Shown: in pieces, positions 25,598-34,185 of the stretch
How positions within the stretch are numbered: the first letter of the stretch is position 1
Layout: each line of letters opens with the position of its first letter
Assembly: GCF_002899825.2 (NCBI RefSeq)
Contig: NZ_PPED02000001.1
Span: forward strand, 496,001 to 560,000
DNA length: 64,000 nt
Source: Chryseobacterium phosphatilyticum
GTDB taxonomy: Bacteria; Bacteroidota; Bacteroidia; Flavobacteriales; Weeksellaceae
Reading direction: 5' to 3'
Position numbers and translations under genes: made by a program
The notes under the pieces: model-generated
Told to the model about the DNA's origin: nothing
The model's input: only the letters and a program-made list of their open reading frames with translations
Databases searched by the model: none

Positions 25598-26686
25598 TTA
25601 TTTACAGACAGGTTCCACATCATTAATTAAAGTAACCAATAATTTTCCGGGTTCCTCAATGGGAATCAAGTGAGCAGAATTTTCAAACCAAATTGCTTTT
25701 TTAAATGGAGCCTTTACATTTTTCAACCATTCAGCGGTAGGCTCTGAAGGGGTCGTATAATCATGTCTTCCCAAAAACATAAAAACAGGAATAGGAAATG
25801 TTTTTACATGGTTAAAATCAGTATCCAGAAACTCGGGAAGTACTTTGCCCAGAGTAAATAAACTCCCTTTACCAATAGCTTCTGCATCATTATATGAGTA
25901 TTCAGGGGATAGCAGAGGTGCCTGAAAAAAAAAGCGGGAATTATTCCTGTAAGCTGTTAAACCTCCATAATATTGGGGCCATTTTCTGGCAATAATAATG
26001 CGTTGTCTTGTAATTGCAGTATTTCCCGGATAAGGTGATATAGATGTGAGTTCTTTTAGAGCGGTTTCATTTTTTAATCTGGTAGCTTCCTTTATGGCAA
26101 AATCAACACTTAAGCGTTCATTATCTTTTGTATTAATAATTTGTCCGATTCCAACATATGCATAAAATAAATCCGGTCTTTTTAAGGCCGCTTTCATGGA
26201 AATTATGGTTCCCCAGCTATGTCCTATAAGAATCACCTTTTTCTTTTTATATTTTTCTTTGATCAACTCGGCTAAATGGATCGCGTCCTCTACGTATTGA
26301 TTGATATTGATTGTATTTTTCAGCTTCAAAGTATCATTGGCATTATATGTTTTTCCTGAAGCCCTCTGATCATAATTGACTACGGTAAAATATTCCTCAA
26401 CAGGTCTTTGAAACATCCACATAACAGGAGAGATGGGAGAGGCAGGGCCTCCATGTACAAATAGAATAACGGGATTTTCTTTATTTTGGCCGCGAACATA
26501 CACCCATTGTTTTACACCGCCAATATCAGCTTTATATCGTTCCTGAATTCCATTTGGATTGACAATAGAATCAAGATCTTTAATAATTTCCCGGGCTGAT
26601 CCGTACTCATCACAAGGCTTGGTATTTTGTCCAAATAATGCAAGTGAAAAGAATAACACAATGATTGATATAGTCTTATTTCCCAT
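25598..26686 (-). CDS. Exported alpha/beta hydrolase, proline iminopeptidase-like (S33)
   Basis: 362 residues with a signal peptide (MGNKTISIIVLFFSLALFGQ). The oxyanion HGGPASP, the DQRASGKT segment and the nucleophile elbow GHSWGT identify the S33 prolyl aminopeptidase group. The Asp and His of the triad are likely in GRHDYTTP and ENSAHLIPIEEP. It should cut N-terminal residues from peptides or hydrolyse esters in the envelope. Single-gene unit on the minus strand. Confidence 0.85.
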   Translation of the reverse strand: MGNKTISIIVLFFSLALFGQNTKPCDEYGSAREIIKDLDSIVNPNGIQERYKADIGGVKQWVYVRGQNKENPVILFVHGGPASPISPVMWMFQRPVEEYFTVVNYDQRASGKTYNANDTLKLKNTININQYVEDAIHLAELIKEKYKKKKVILIGHSWGTIISMKAALKRPDLFYAYVGIGQIINTKDNERLSVDFAIKEATRLKNETALKELTSISPYPGNTAITRQRIIIARKWPQYYGGLTAYRNNSRFFFQAPLLSPEYSYNDAEAIGKGSLFTLGKVLPEFLDTDFNHVKTFPIPVFMFLGRHDYTTPSEPTAEWLKNVKAPFKKAIWFENSAHLIPIEEPGKLLVTLINDVEPVCK

Positions 26687-26839
26687 CTGTTTTTATATGT
26701 TATCTAACAACCAAATTAAAAATATAATTTGAATAACTATATAAAAGACACTTTTACATCATATTCTATTACATACAGTTTTTTCAGTAGGTGAATCTTC
26801 TGAATATAGAACAGTCTAAAATGTGATGAAAATCCATTA

Positions 26840-27229
26840 TTATTTTACAGCACATTTCGGACAAATTCCGCTGATGATAAAATTATATTCCTGAGGAATA
26901 AAATGGGCAGGTAAACTGATCTCAGGAATCGCATTTTCAATACAGGTTACCGAATGGCATTCTTTGCAATTGAAATGGATATGGTTATGAAAATGCTGTT
27001 CATGGGTACATTTACCAGTACACTTGGCAAAATTAACCACACCGTCAATATTAACAATCTTATGGATTTCTCCCTCATTTTCAAGACGTTCAAGAACTCT
27101 GTAAATGGTAACTCTATTACATAAATCTCCCAATTTTTTTTGAATATCCGAATGGGTAAGTGCAATATCTGATCCATTAATAAGATTCAAAATTTCAGTT
27201 TTGGCGTGAGTATTTCTTACTTGTTTCAT
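26840..27229 (-). CDS. Fur family regulator, predicted zinc regulator (Zur)
   Basis: 129 residues. N-terminal winged helix (LTHSDIQKKLGDLCNRVTIYRVLERLENEG), then a metal-binding domain with THEQHFHNHIHFNCKECHSVTC. Two CXXC pairs (Cys88/91 and Cys123/126) form the structural zinc site of Fur proteins. It faces a MerC-like protein and a COG0523 GTPase, typical zinc-regulon members. Two palindromes GCAAC-N3-GTTGC/GTTAC in the shared 87-bp spacer are the likely operators, so it probably controls itself too. TAACTTTG (rc of 27282-27289) is a -7 candidate for its own promoter. Zinc rather than iron specificity is inferred. Confidence 0.8.
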   Translation of the reverse strand: MKQVRNTHAKTEILNLINGSDIALTHSDIQKKLGDLCNRVTIYRVLERLENEGEIHKIVNIDGVVNFAKCTGKCTHEQHFHNHIHFNCKECHSVTCIENAIPEISLPAHFIPQEYNFIISGICPKCAVK

Positions 27230-27237
27230 TTTTTAAT

Positions 27238-27290
27238 GCAACAAAGTTGCGATATTTAAAAATTAATGTATACTTTTGCAACAAAGTTAC
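27238..27290. promoter_or_regulatory. Divergent promoter region with two predicted Zur operators
   Basis: Operator 1 is GCAAC-AAA-GTTGC at 27238-27250, a perfect palindrome; operator 2 is GCAAC-AAA-GTTAC at 27278-27290. On the plus strand, TTG at 27247-27249 and TACTTTTG at 27271-27278 fit the -33/-7 promoter with a 21-bp spacer, so operator 1 covers -33 and operator 2 covers the start-site side of -7. Binding at either would shut off the MerC-COG0523 transcript. Confidence 0.7.
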
Positions 27291-27316
27291 GATAACAAAT
27301 TTAAATTCTATACTTT

Positions 27317-27655
27317 ATGAAATCGAAAATACTGGACGCAATAGGAATATCAGCGGCAGTTTTATGTCTGATCCACTGCATTATCTTTCCTCTCCTGATG
27401 ATTATTCCTTTAGGAATATCACACAACCCCTATATTGACCTTGCTTTTCTGATCATTGGCGCAGTTGTAGTGTATAGAGTGACGAAGAATATGACGAACC
27501 TATGGTTAAAATTGATGTTTTGTGTCTCAATTTTAATGATTTCCATTTCAGTAGTGACGGATCTTCTGTTTGAAATCCATACTCCTCTTATTTATATAGG
27601 TGCGGCAGGATTAATTATTGCTCACATTGTCAATTTTAAGAATCATAAACATTAA
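27317..27655 (+). CDS. MerC-like small membrane protein
   Basis: 112 residues, four hydrophobic segments. The first has AVLCLIHCIIFPLLM with Cys17 and Cys21, the MerC-type metal-binding position. In Bacteroidota such proteins sit with Zur and COG0523 genes, suggesting metal transfer rather than mercury uptake. It is 3 bp from the GTPase gene, so they are cotranscribed from the predicted Zur-controlled promoter. Confidence 0.8.
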   Translation: MKSKILDAIGISAAVLCLIHCIIFPLLMIIPLGISHNPYIDLAFLIIGAVVVYRVTKNMTNLWLKLMFCVSILMISISVVTDLLFEIHTPLIYIGAAGLIIAHIVNFKNHKH

Positions 27656-27658
27656 CCT

Positions 27659-28861
27659 ATGACTAAAAAACTTCCTGTGACTGTCCTTAGTGGTTTCCTC
27701 GGAGCCGGAAAAACTACTTTACTTAATCATATTCTGCATAATAGAGAAGGCCTGAAAGTAGCCGTTATTGTCAATGATATGAGCGAAATCAATATTGATG
27801 CACGTTGGGTAGAAAATCAAAATACGCTTTCCAGAACAGAAGAGAGACTGGTAGAGATGAGTAATGGTTGCATTTGCTGTACTCTCAGGGAAGATCTTAT
27901 GGTGGAAGTAGAACGTCTTGCAAAAGAGAATCGTTTTGATTATCTGCTTATTGAAAGCACGGGAATAAGCGAGCCTGTGCCTGTAGCTCAGACCTTTACT
28001 TATGTCGATGAAAAGAGCGGAATTGATCTTTCCCGTTTCAGCTATGTTGATACGATGGTAACAGTGGTCGACTGTTTCAATTTTATAAAGGATTTTGGTT
28101 CTGCGGAATTATTAGCAGACCGTGATCTTACCGATATGGAAGGTGACTACAGAACCATTGTTAATTTGCTGACTGATCAGATTGAATTTGCCAATGTTAT
28201 TATTTTAAACAAAACAGACCTTGTAGATCCTGAAACATTGGGATTCTTAAAAGTGACATTACAAAAACTGAATCCGGAGGCCAGAATCCTTCGATCAGAA
28301 TTCAGTCAGATTGATTTGCATGAAATTATCAACACAAAACTTTTTGATTTTGATAAAGCACAATCATCAGCCGGATGGCAAAAAGAATTACAAAATGATC
28401 AACATACTCCCGAAACTGAAGAATATGGAATAAGCTCAATGGTATTCAGAGATAAAAGACCATTCCATCCGATGAGACTTTGGGAATACCTTAATGAAAG
28501 CTATCCTCAGGGAATTCTCAGAGCAAAAGGCCTGTTCTGGCTGGCTTCAAGACCCGATGATGCACTCAATTTTTCTCAGGCAGGAGGTTCCTTTCGTTTG
28601 GAAAAAGCCGGAGTATGGTGGGGGAGTATGCCTATGAGCCATAGAGTACAATATCCTTCATTTATTGAGAATCAAAAATTTATTGAAAGCCGATGGGACA
28701 AAGACTGGGGCGACCGAATTAATGAACTTGTTTTTATAGGACAAAACCTCAATAAAAATGAGATGATGGAAGATCTTCAGAAATGTCTCATCAGTAATCA
28801 GGAGAAAGAATATTTCGAACAAGGGAAATCTTTTTATGATCCCTTTCCAAGGGATATTTAA
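27659..28861 (+). CDS. COG0523 G3E-family GTPase, predicted zinc metallochaperone
   Basis: 400 residues. Walker A is GFLGAGKTT (12-20), the metal-binding CXCC is Cys71/Cys73/Cys74 in [11 protein letters not shown], and the G4 motif is NKTD. The C-terminal domain contains [13 protein letters not shown] and [11 protein letters not shown], as in CobW-C. Proteins of this subgroup insert zinc into client enzymes when zinc is low. The predicted Zur operators upstream support that role; cobalt or nitrile hydratase activation are less likely in this context. Confidence 0.88.
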   Translation: MTKKLPVTVLSGFLGAGKTTLLNHILHNREGLKVAVIVNDMSEINIDARWVENQNTLSRTEERLVEMSNGCICCTLREDLMVEVERLAKENRFDYLLIESTGISEPVPVAQTFTYVDEKSGIDLSRFSYVDTMVTVVDCFNFIKDFGSAELLADRDLTDMEGDYRTIVNLLTDQIEFANVIILNKTDLVDPETLGFLKVTLQKLNPEARILRSEFSQIDLHEIINTKLFDFDKAQSSAGWQKELQNDQHTPETEEYGISSMVFRDKRPFHPMRLWEYLNESYPQGILRAKGLFWLASRPDDALNFSQAGGSFRLEKAGVWWGSMPMSHRVQYPSFIENQKFIESRWDKDWGDRINELVFIGQNLNKNEMMEDLQKCLISNQEKEYFEQGKSFYDPFPRDI

Positions 28862-28886
28862 AAAACAAAATTAATCATTTGTTAAT

Positions 28887-28926
28887 GCAACGAAGTTTCA
28901 GTAATTAGCAAGATATAGTACCTTGC
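28887..28926 (+). promoter_or_regulatory. Predicted Zur operator and promoter of the alkaline phosphatase
   Basis: GCAAC-GAA-GTTTC at 28887-28899 matches the palindromes at 27238 and 50736 in 9 of the 10 arm positions. TACCTTGC at 28919-28926 is an approximate -7 element, placing the operator over the -33 region. Confidence 0.5.
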
Positions 28927-28942
28927 TGTCATATTAAAAAAA

Positions 28943-30337
28943 ATGGATAGAAGAAAATTTCTAAAGGGTTCAGCATTGCTTTCCGGGATTCTTACATTAT
29001 CGCCATTTGAGCTTTTTAGCTCGAGAAACACTATATGTAGCAATACTATTGGAAGAGCAAAAAACATCATTTTCATGGTCAGTGACGGGATGAGTCTGGG
29101 TACGCTGTCTATGACCAATCTTTATTCGAAAAACATCCTGGGCAGAGAAAGCAACTGGATGAATTTGTATCATGAAAAGAAAGTCGTACGCGCTCTGATG
29201 GATACGGCTTCAGCAAGTTCTATTGTAACAGATTCAGCTGCAGCAAGTTCTGCATTTGGAGGTGGAATACGGGTGAAAAACGGCGTGTTAAATATGGGAC
29301 CTAATGGAGAAAAGCACTTGCCCATATGGCAAAAATTTAAAAAAGCAGGCAAAAAAGCAGGATGTGTCACTACAGTGACCATTACTCATGCTACACCGGC
29401 AGGGTTTTGTGTAAATTCTGAAAAACGTAATGCTGAACCACAAATTGCTGAAATGTATGCCGATCTGGAAATTGATGTTTTAATGGGAGGGGGTGACGAG
29501 TTTTTTAATCCTGAAACAAGGGAAGATAAGAAGGATCTCTACACAGCCTACCAAAAAAAAGGATATCAGATTCTTAAAAATAATGCTGACTTAAAAAATC
29601 TAAAACCAGGCACTAAAACATTGGGTATCTTCAGTACGGGGGCTCTACCTTACAGTATAGATAGAACCCATCTTTCCGAATTTAAAAACACTCCGACATT
29701 AGCTGATATGGCAAAAACAGCTATTGATCAGATGAAAGATCATGCTAATGGTTTTGTACTTCAGATAGAAGGAGGCAAGGTAGACTGGTCAGCACATGCC
29801 AATGATGTAGCGGCTCTTATTCATGATCAGATAGCTTTTGATGAAGCGGTAAAAGTAGCTGTTGACTTCGCAGAAAAAGACGGAAACACTTTGGTTATCA
29901 TCACCACCGACCATGGGAATGCCAATCCCGGAACCATTTATGGTAATGATGCCACAAAGAATTTCAACAGCATTTCGGATTATAAATACACCAACGAATA
30001 TATTCTAAATAAAATACATAAAGAATATTCGTCAAAAGACGTCAAAGACTGGATATACGAAGGGAATAAGATTGTGCTGAATGATGATGAAGCCCGGCAA
30101 ATTCTTGGTTTCTACAACGGACTTGAAAAAGAAGAAGGATTATATAATTATAAAAAGCTGCCCTTCAAACTTTATTCAGAAATTCAGAAAAAACATAATT
30201 CTGTGGGTTGGATCAGCATGGATCATTCAGGAGATTATGTAGAAGTAGCCGCCTATGGTCCCGGAAGCGAATATGTACAACCATTTATTAAAAATACAGA
30301 TTTACACGACGTAATGTTGAAAGCATCACACATATGA
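28943..30337 (+). CDS. Tat-exported alkaline phosphatase
   Basis: 464 residues. The N-terminus MDRRKFLKGSALLSG is a twin-arginine signal, so the enzyme is exported folded. PhoA-family motifs are all present: NIIFMVSDGMS (metal Asp), VTDSAAASSAFGGG with nucleophile Ser98, THATPAGF, EGGKVDWSAHAND, TTDHGNA and MDHSGDYV. These metal-binding positions hold two zinc ions in PhoA. It releases phosphate from organic esters in the periplasm. A predicted Zur operator precedes it, so this zinc enzyme may be controlled by zinc. Followed by a strong terminator. Confidence 0.9.
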   Translation: MDRRKFLKGSALLSGILTLSPFELFSSRNTICSNTIGRAKNIIFMVSDGMSLGTLSMTNLYSKNILGRESNWMNLYHEKKVVRALMDTASASSIVTDSAAASSAFGGGIRVKNGVLNMGPNGEKHLPIWQKFKKAGKKAGCVTTVTITHATPAGFCVNSEKRNAEPQIAEMYADLEIDVLMGGGDEFFNPETREDKKDLYTAYQKKGYQILKNNADLKNLKPGTKTLGIFSTGALPYSIDRTHLSEFKNTPTLADMAKTAIDQMKDHANGFVLQIEGGKVDWSAHANDVAALIHDQIAFDEAVKVAVDFAEKDGNTLVIITTDHGNANPGTIYGNDATKNFNSISDYKYTNEYILNKIHKEYSSKDVKDWIYEGNKIVLNDDEARQILGFYNGLEKEEGLYNYKKLPFKLYSEIQKKHNSVGWISMDHSGDYVEVAAYGPGSEYVQPFIKNTDLHDVMLKASHI

Positions 30338-30374
30338 CAATGTTCATATTTTTCATATCATTTTATTTTTGGTT

Positions 30375-30401
30375 ACAAGGCGAATTAATTCGCCTTGTTT
30401 T
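30375..30401 (+). terminator. Terminator after the alkaline phosphatase
   Basis: Perfect 10-bp stem ACAAGGCGAA / TTCGCCTTGT with TTAA loop and a short T run. Confidence 0.88.
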
Positions 30402-30465
30402 GTGTGAATAATATTTCGTGAACTTTTAAGTAGTTTTACGTATATCCCTTTAAGTAGAAATACTA

Positions 30466-30496
30466 TTGTAGGTTTTGAAGAACAAAGGTAACTTTA
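30466..30496 (+). promoter_or_regulatory. Candidate promoter of the PsiD-like gene
   Basis: TTG at 30466-30468 and TAACTTTA at 30489-30496, spacer 20 bp; the last base departs from TAnnTTTG. It lies 31 bp before the ATG. Confidence 0.45.
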
Positions 30497-30527
30497 TAGT
30501 ATAAAATAACCTTTAAATACTCATATC

Positions 30528-31850
30528 ATGAACCACGTAAAGTACCGGGTAGGAAAATGGCTTCCTTCCGACAGAAATTTTCTCAATAGCTGGATAGAAA
30601 AAAAAGTGAATCAGGTCACTCAGAACAGGCTTCCTCTACGCCCGGCAGTCAATTCGCTCAGAGAAGCTATTTATAATGATCCTACTTTATACATGAGCTT
30701 TACAAGTATGTATGATGAGATCCCACAAGGCTATAATGAACCGGTAAAAAACTTTGAAACCATGCTTCTTATTATCAACCAGGTTTTAAACGAAGCACCG
30801 TGTTACAGTACAATAGAAGACAATATAGGGTTGGTGGGCTTTCCCATCAATGCCATTCTGGATTGGGCAATGGGAACACAAGCCGGATATTTAACATTCC
30901 TTCATCCTGTAGTCAATGAGAAATTAAGCGTTATTCTGGCAGAATGGAAAACCTTTCTGGAGTCTCCTGCTTCACAATATGTTTTAGTCGATGGTCATGT
31001 GACCCAACCACAACCTGATTATACCAATCCGGTTGGATGGTTTTCACCACAAGCTCTTGAAGCCATTGCTGCCATGGATCCTCTGAGAGGAAAAGGCAAT
31101 AGCCCGCAAGATGCGTTACAAAATTTTATTTATAATTATCAATGTCAACCGAATCAGCCGCATTTCGGATATAAAAGCTGGGATGATTTTTTCACCAGAC
31201 AATTTAATCCCGGTGTGCGGGAAGTAAGTCCGGAAGATCAGGACCCTTCAGTGATTGTTAATGCCTGCGAATCTGCTCCTTATAATTTTGTTACCAATGC
31301 CAAAATGAAAGATAAGTTCTGGATGAAAGGTCAACCTTATTCTCTGATCGATATTATGAATCACCATGAGCTGGCACAGCAGTTTGGGGATAACAGCACC
31401 GTATATCAGGCATTTTTATGCGCAAAAACCTATCATAGATGGAACAGTCCTGTAGACGGAAAAATAGTAGCAATTCAGAATGTTCCGGGAACCTATTATG
31501 CAGAAGCACCTATTGAGGGGTATGACCCTTCCGGGCCCAATGACTCTCAGGGATATATCACCGAACTGGCAGCCCGCGCACTGGTATTCATTCAGTCGGA
31601 TAATGAAAAAATAGGATTAATGTGCTTTGTAGCCATTGGAATGGCTGAAGTATCCAGTTGTGAAATCACAGTCACAGAAGGACAACATGTGAAAAAAGGA
31701 GATCCTATTGGTACCTTTCATTTCGGGGGATCAACGCACTGTCTGATTTTCAGACCAGGAGTCAATATTGATTTCGATTTCCACGGTCAAACGCCGTGCT
31801 TAAATACCTACAACATTCCATTAAAAGCAAGAATAGGCGTAGTTTCATAG
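30528..31850 (+). CDS. PsiD-like phosphatidylserine decarboxylase family enzyme
   Basis: 440 residues. The C-terminal half is a pyruvoyl-dependent decarboxylase: the self-cleavage motif is GGSTH at 400-404, where Ser402 should become the pyruvoyl group; His in KTYHRWNSPVDGKI is conserved. The N-terminal half (about 20-180) corresponds to the extra domain of the PsiD/L-tryptophan decarboxylase-like branch rather than to the membrane-bound Psd of lipid synthesis. The substrate could therefore be an aromatic amino acid, but phosphatidylserine-like substrates are not excluded. No transmembrane segment is seen. A bidirectional terminator separates it from the exported chorismate mutase/prephenate dehydratase pair. 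Confidence 0.8.
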   Translation: MNHVKYRVGKWLPSDRNFLNSWIEKKVNQVTQNRLPLRPAVNSLREAIYNDPTLYMSFTSMYDEIPQGYNEPVKNFETMLLIINQVLNEAPCYSTIEDNIGLVGFPINAILDWAMGTQAGYLTFLHPVVNEKLSVILAEWKTFLESPASQYVLVDGHVTQPQPDYTNPVGWFSPQALEAIAAMDPLRGKGNSPQDALQNFIYNYQCQPNQPHFGYKSWDDFFTRQFNPGVREVSPEDQDPSVIVNACESAPYNFVTNAKMKDKFWMKGQPYSLIDIMNHHELAQQFGDNSTVYQAFLCAKTYHRWNSPVDGKIVAIQNVPGTYYAEAPIEGYDPSGPNDSQGYITELAARALVFIQSDNEKIGLMCFVAIGMAEVSSCEITVTEGQHVKKGDPIGTFHFGGSTHCLIFRPGVNIDFDFHGQTPCLNTYNIPLKARIGVVS

Positions 31851-31891
31851 TAACCTGGAAACTCTCAATAACAGACGTAAAGATTAATGTA

Positions 31892-31928
31892 AATAAAGAG
31901 CTACCTGATATTATGGCAGCTCTTTATT
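31892..31928. terminator. Bidirectional terminator
   Basis: AATAAAGAGCT(a)CC pairs with GG(c)AGCTCTTTATT. It is symmetrical and T-rich on both strands and overlaps the 3' end of the minus-strand prephenate dehydratase gene. Confidence 0.8.
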
Positions 31929-32573
31929 CTTTTTTGAAATAATAATGAACTTTGTTCTATTATTTTTATCATCCTGAATATCACTGTTAATGATTTTTAG
32001 TTTATATAATCTTGCCGCTTCGGTATTGGCAATTGCTGCTCCATTTTCTGCAGGATGGTCTGATACCCATTGAGCAGCGGCAGAAGTAGAGGAGTATTCT
32101 ATTCTGGGAACGGCAGGATAGAGACTGTCAATAAAATGACGAGACTGTCTTAGAGCTTGCGGATGAGAATAAATCTTTTTAACAGTTATTGTTCCGGGAA
32201 CAATCATTAAATTTTGAGATATGGGCAGTTCTAATGAATCTTCAACCTGAATATCAGGAAACTCTTTCAAGGCTTTTTCTGTGGGTAAAACGATACCTCC
32301 AATCGAATTTTTTAAAGGAACAACCGCTTTTTCCACACTTCCTGAACGTACAGATCTAAAACAATCTTCGATACTGTTTTGAAATATCAACGTTTGTGAC
32401 GGAAATTTTTTTCCGGCTGCCAGATGAGTAAATGATGCCGGAGGTCCCAGATATGCTATTTTTGTTACAGGATTGATTTTATTTGAAAGACAACTTCCCA
32501 AAAGACTTATCATTAGAATCCATCCTGTCAGATCTCGTACAAATGTAATTCTTGCTATACTTTTTATCAACAT
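31911..32573 (-). CDS. Exported prephenate dehydratase lipoprotein (no ACT domain)
   Basis: 220 residues. An N-terminal hydrophobic segment ends in the lipobox LLGSC (24-28), so the protein should be a lipid-anchored envelope protein. The mature part matches PheA-type prephenate dehydratase: KIAYLGPPASFTHLAA (38-53), AVVPLKNSIGGIV, SHPQALRQSRHFI and the NRTKF (205-209) counterpart of the catalytic Thr-Arg-Phe motif. The protein ends there, so the phenylalanine-sensing ACT domain is absent. It should turn prephenate into phenylpyruvate outside the cytoplasm. The TRF Arg is Lys here. It follows the chorismate mutase gene by 33 bp. Confidence 0.8.
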   Translation of the reverse strand: MLIKSIARITFVRDLTGWILMISLLGSCLSNKINPVTKIAYLGPPASFTHLAAGKKFPSQTLIFQNSIEDCFRSVRSGSVEKAVVPLKNSIGGIVLPTEKALKEFPDIQVEDSLELPISQNLMIVPGTITVKKIYSHPQALRQSRHFIDSLYPAVPRIEYSSTSAAAQWVSDHPAENGAAIANTEAARLYKLKIINSDIQDDKNNRTKFIIISKKNKELP

Positions 32574-32606
32574 AAAGGATCATATTTTGGAATTAATTCA
32601 TTGCGT

Positions 32607-33173
32607 TTATTTGGGGGTGCCATAGACTTCAAGAGGTTGTATTGCTGTTTCCACAACATCATTAGTAAATTCAGTACTTATTATTCTTCTGGCTTCTCTT
32701 CTCAATCTCAATATCGAGTGAGCGTGCAAAGGATTATGCTTGTTTTTTTTCAGTTCCAGCAATAACAAAGGAGTTAAACTGTCTAACACAGGACGAACTT
32801 CTGTAGCGAGGTTAGGAGCAGGATTGAAAGGAACCTGATTCTGAGCTTTCCATTGGCTATGCAATTGTCTTTGTACCATTTTACCGGCTTCAAATTGTGC
32901 CTGAAAAAAATGAATAGCCAGATTTTCATCTGCTCCCATCTTTTGTGCTTTACTTTTTACACTGTCTAAAATAACTTTTTCACGCACAGGATCGTCAATC
33001 GGAGCTTTTGTATTCCACTTACTTTTCGCAACCAAAGGAGCCACCTTCAGTCTTGTATCAATCAATTTCAGTAAAGGTTCGGTATTGTTCTTTTCATCGT
33101 AATGACTTATGCATGATGCCGTGCCTCCCAAACATAAGATAAGTAATAGAAACTTCAACAGTTTTTTCATCAT
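32607..33173 (-). CDS. Exported chorismate mutase (AroQ-gamma type)
   Basis: 188 residues. Signal peptide MMKKLLKFLLLILCLGGTAS followed by Cys21; the -3 residue is Thr, so lipidation is possible but the lipobox is weak. The mature part is all-helical with LIDTRLKVAPLVAKSKW, PVREKVILDSV and LAIHFFQAQFEAGKMVQRQL, the pattern of periplasmic AroQ-gamma mutases. It should convert chorismate to prephenate and pass it to the dehydratase encoded 33 bp downstream. Chorismate would have to come from cell lysis or leakage. Confidence 0.8.
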   Translation of the reverse strand: MMKKLLKFLLLILCLGGTASCISHYDEKNNTEPLLKLIDTRLKVAPLVAKSKWNTKAPIDDPVREKVILDSVKSKAQKMGADENLAIHFFQAQFEAGKMVQRQLHSQWKAQNQVPFNPAPNLATEVRPVLDSLTPLLLLELKKNKHNPLHAHSILRLRREARRIISTEFTNDVVETAIQPLEVYGTPK

Positions 33174-33334
33174 CTGTTTTTTATTCTAAAAATAAACAAT
33201 TTAATTGAAATTGTGGAGAAACCTGGCTCTTTGTCATATCCTATAAAGCATACATTTATTGTATAGAATTAAGGTGTTTATCTCTTTAATTTTAAAAACT
33301 TATCTTTACAAGACCAAAAACAAAATTTTATTAT

Positions 33335-33817
33335 ATGTCATTAACACCAGAAGGAGCTACAAAAGCTCAATTAGGCCCTTCGGAAAGAGCCTCTGTTGCC
33401 AATGCACTTCTTGCAGGCTTTGAGAATATCAGCAAATACAACACCGGAGTTTGTCATGATGTAGTTGCGTATACACTTTATATGAGAGGCGCCAGCATCA
33501 GTCCCAATGATTTATCAGAACTCACAGGCCAGGCATGGCTGAGGAAATTTAACTATTTAGGAGGAGAAAAATGGGACGGATATTCCGTAATCCCTAAAGG
33601 AAAAGCCCTTGGATTCTACAGGCTGATAGACAAAACTTTCTTTCATTCTGCAATTACAACAGAAAACATAGATTATGCCCGCTCCGTGAATGGAGGAAAA
33701 CTAGGCGCAGGATGGGATAGAGCTGTAGATTTTAAATGGGAATTAGGAAACAGGAACGAAGATGGAACTTTTAATTTTGACGGAACAAAAATAGAAGTCT
33801 ATATTTCTTCTTTGTAA
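33335..33817 (+). CDS. Hypothetical protein with possible Cys/His catalytic pair
   Basis: 160 residues, no signal peptide. Cys40 at the start of a helix (NTGVCHDVVAYTLYMRGA) and His104 in TFFHSAITTE resemble the order of a papain-like or NlpC/P60-like hydrolase, with Asp132 as a possible third residue. I do not recognise the family and the resemblance is only in residue order. Single-gene unit closed by a terminator; the divergent neighbour is the exported chorismate mutase gene. Confidence 0.55.
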   Translation: MSLTPEGATKAQLGPSERASVANALLAGFENISKYNTGVCHDVVAYTLYMRGASISPNDLSELTGQAWLRKFNYLGGEKWDGYSVIPKGKALGFYRLIDKTFFHSAITTENIDYARSVNGGKLGAGWDRAVDFKWELGNRNEDGTFNFDGTKIEVYISSL

Positions 33818-33826
33818 TAACTTACA

Positions 33827-33855
33827 AGACAGAAACAAAAAAGTTTCTGTCTTTT
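33827..33855 (+). terminator. Rho-independent terminator
   Basis: Stem AAGACAGAAAC / GTTTCTGTCTT with a 6-nt A loop and trailing T run. Confidence 0.88.
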
Positions 33856-33894
33856 TTTATCTATTTTCCCACATAGACCTCTGTCTTATGCCTT

Positions 33895-34158
33895 TCAATC
33901 TTTCTTGTTTCTTATCTTTTGTCTTAATCCAAAAAATTGGGTAAAAGATTCCTTTATTTTCTCAGTATATCCTTTTCCGGAAAGGGTAATAGTGATGAGA
34001 AATAAAAGCTCCCCCAAAATTAATACGACCAAAATTGTTGCCGCTTTATTGGGAAAATCTAAAAGAAAAAGAGCGGGAATTGCTACCAGACACAACGATC
34101 CAAGAACCAGAAAAATATATTCCGGTTTATTTTTAAGATTGAACTTTTCTTTCGGCAT
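33895..34158 (-). CDS. Small hypothetical membrane protein
   Basis: 87 residues from the ATG at 34158 (an in-frame TTG at 34185 is less likely). Two hydrophobic segments (YIFLVLGSLCLVAIPALFLL and AATILVVLILGELLFLITITL, each given in part) with a basic C-terminal tail. Function unknown. An overlapping plus-strand ORF of the same length lacks protein-like features. Confidence 0.5.
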   Translation of the reverse strand: MPKEKFNLKNKPEYIFLVLGSLCLVAIPALFLLDFPNKAATILVVLILGELLFLITITLSGKGYTEKIKESFTQFFGLRQKIRNKKD

Positions 34159-34185
34159 TTCGTCGGTTTTTTCAAGACAAAGCAA

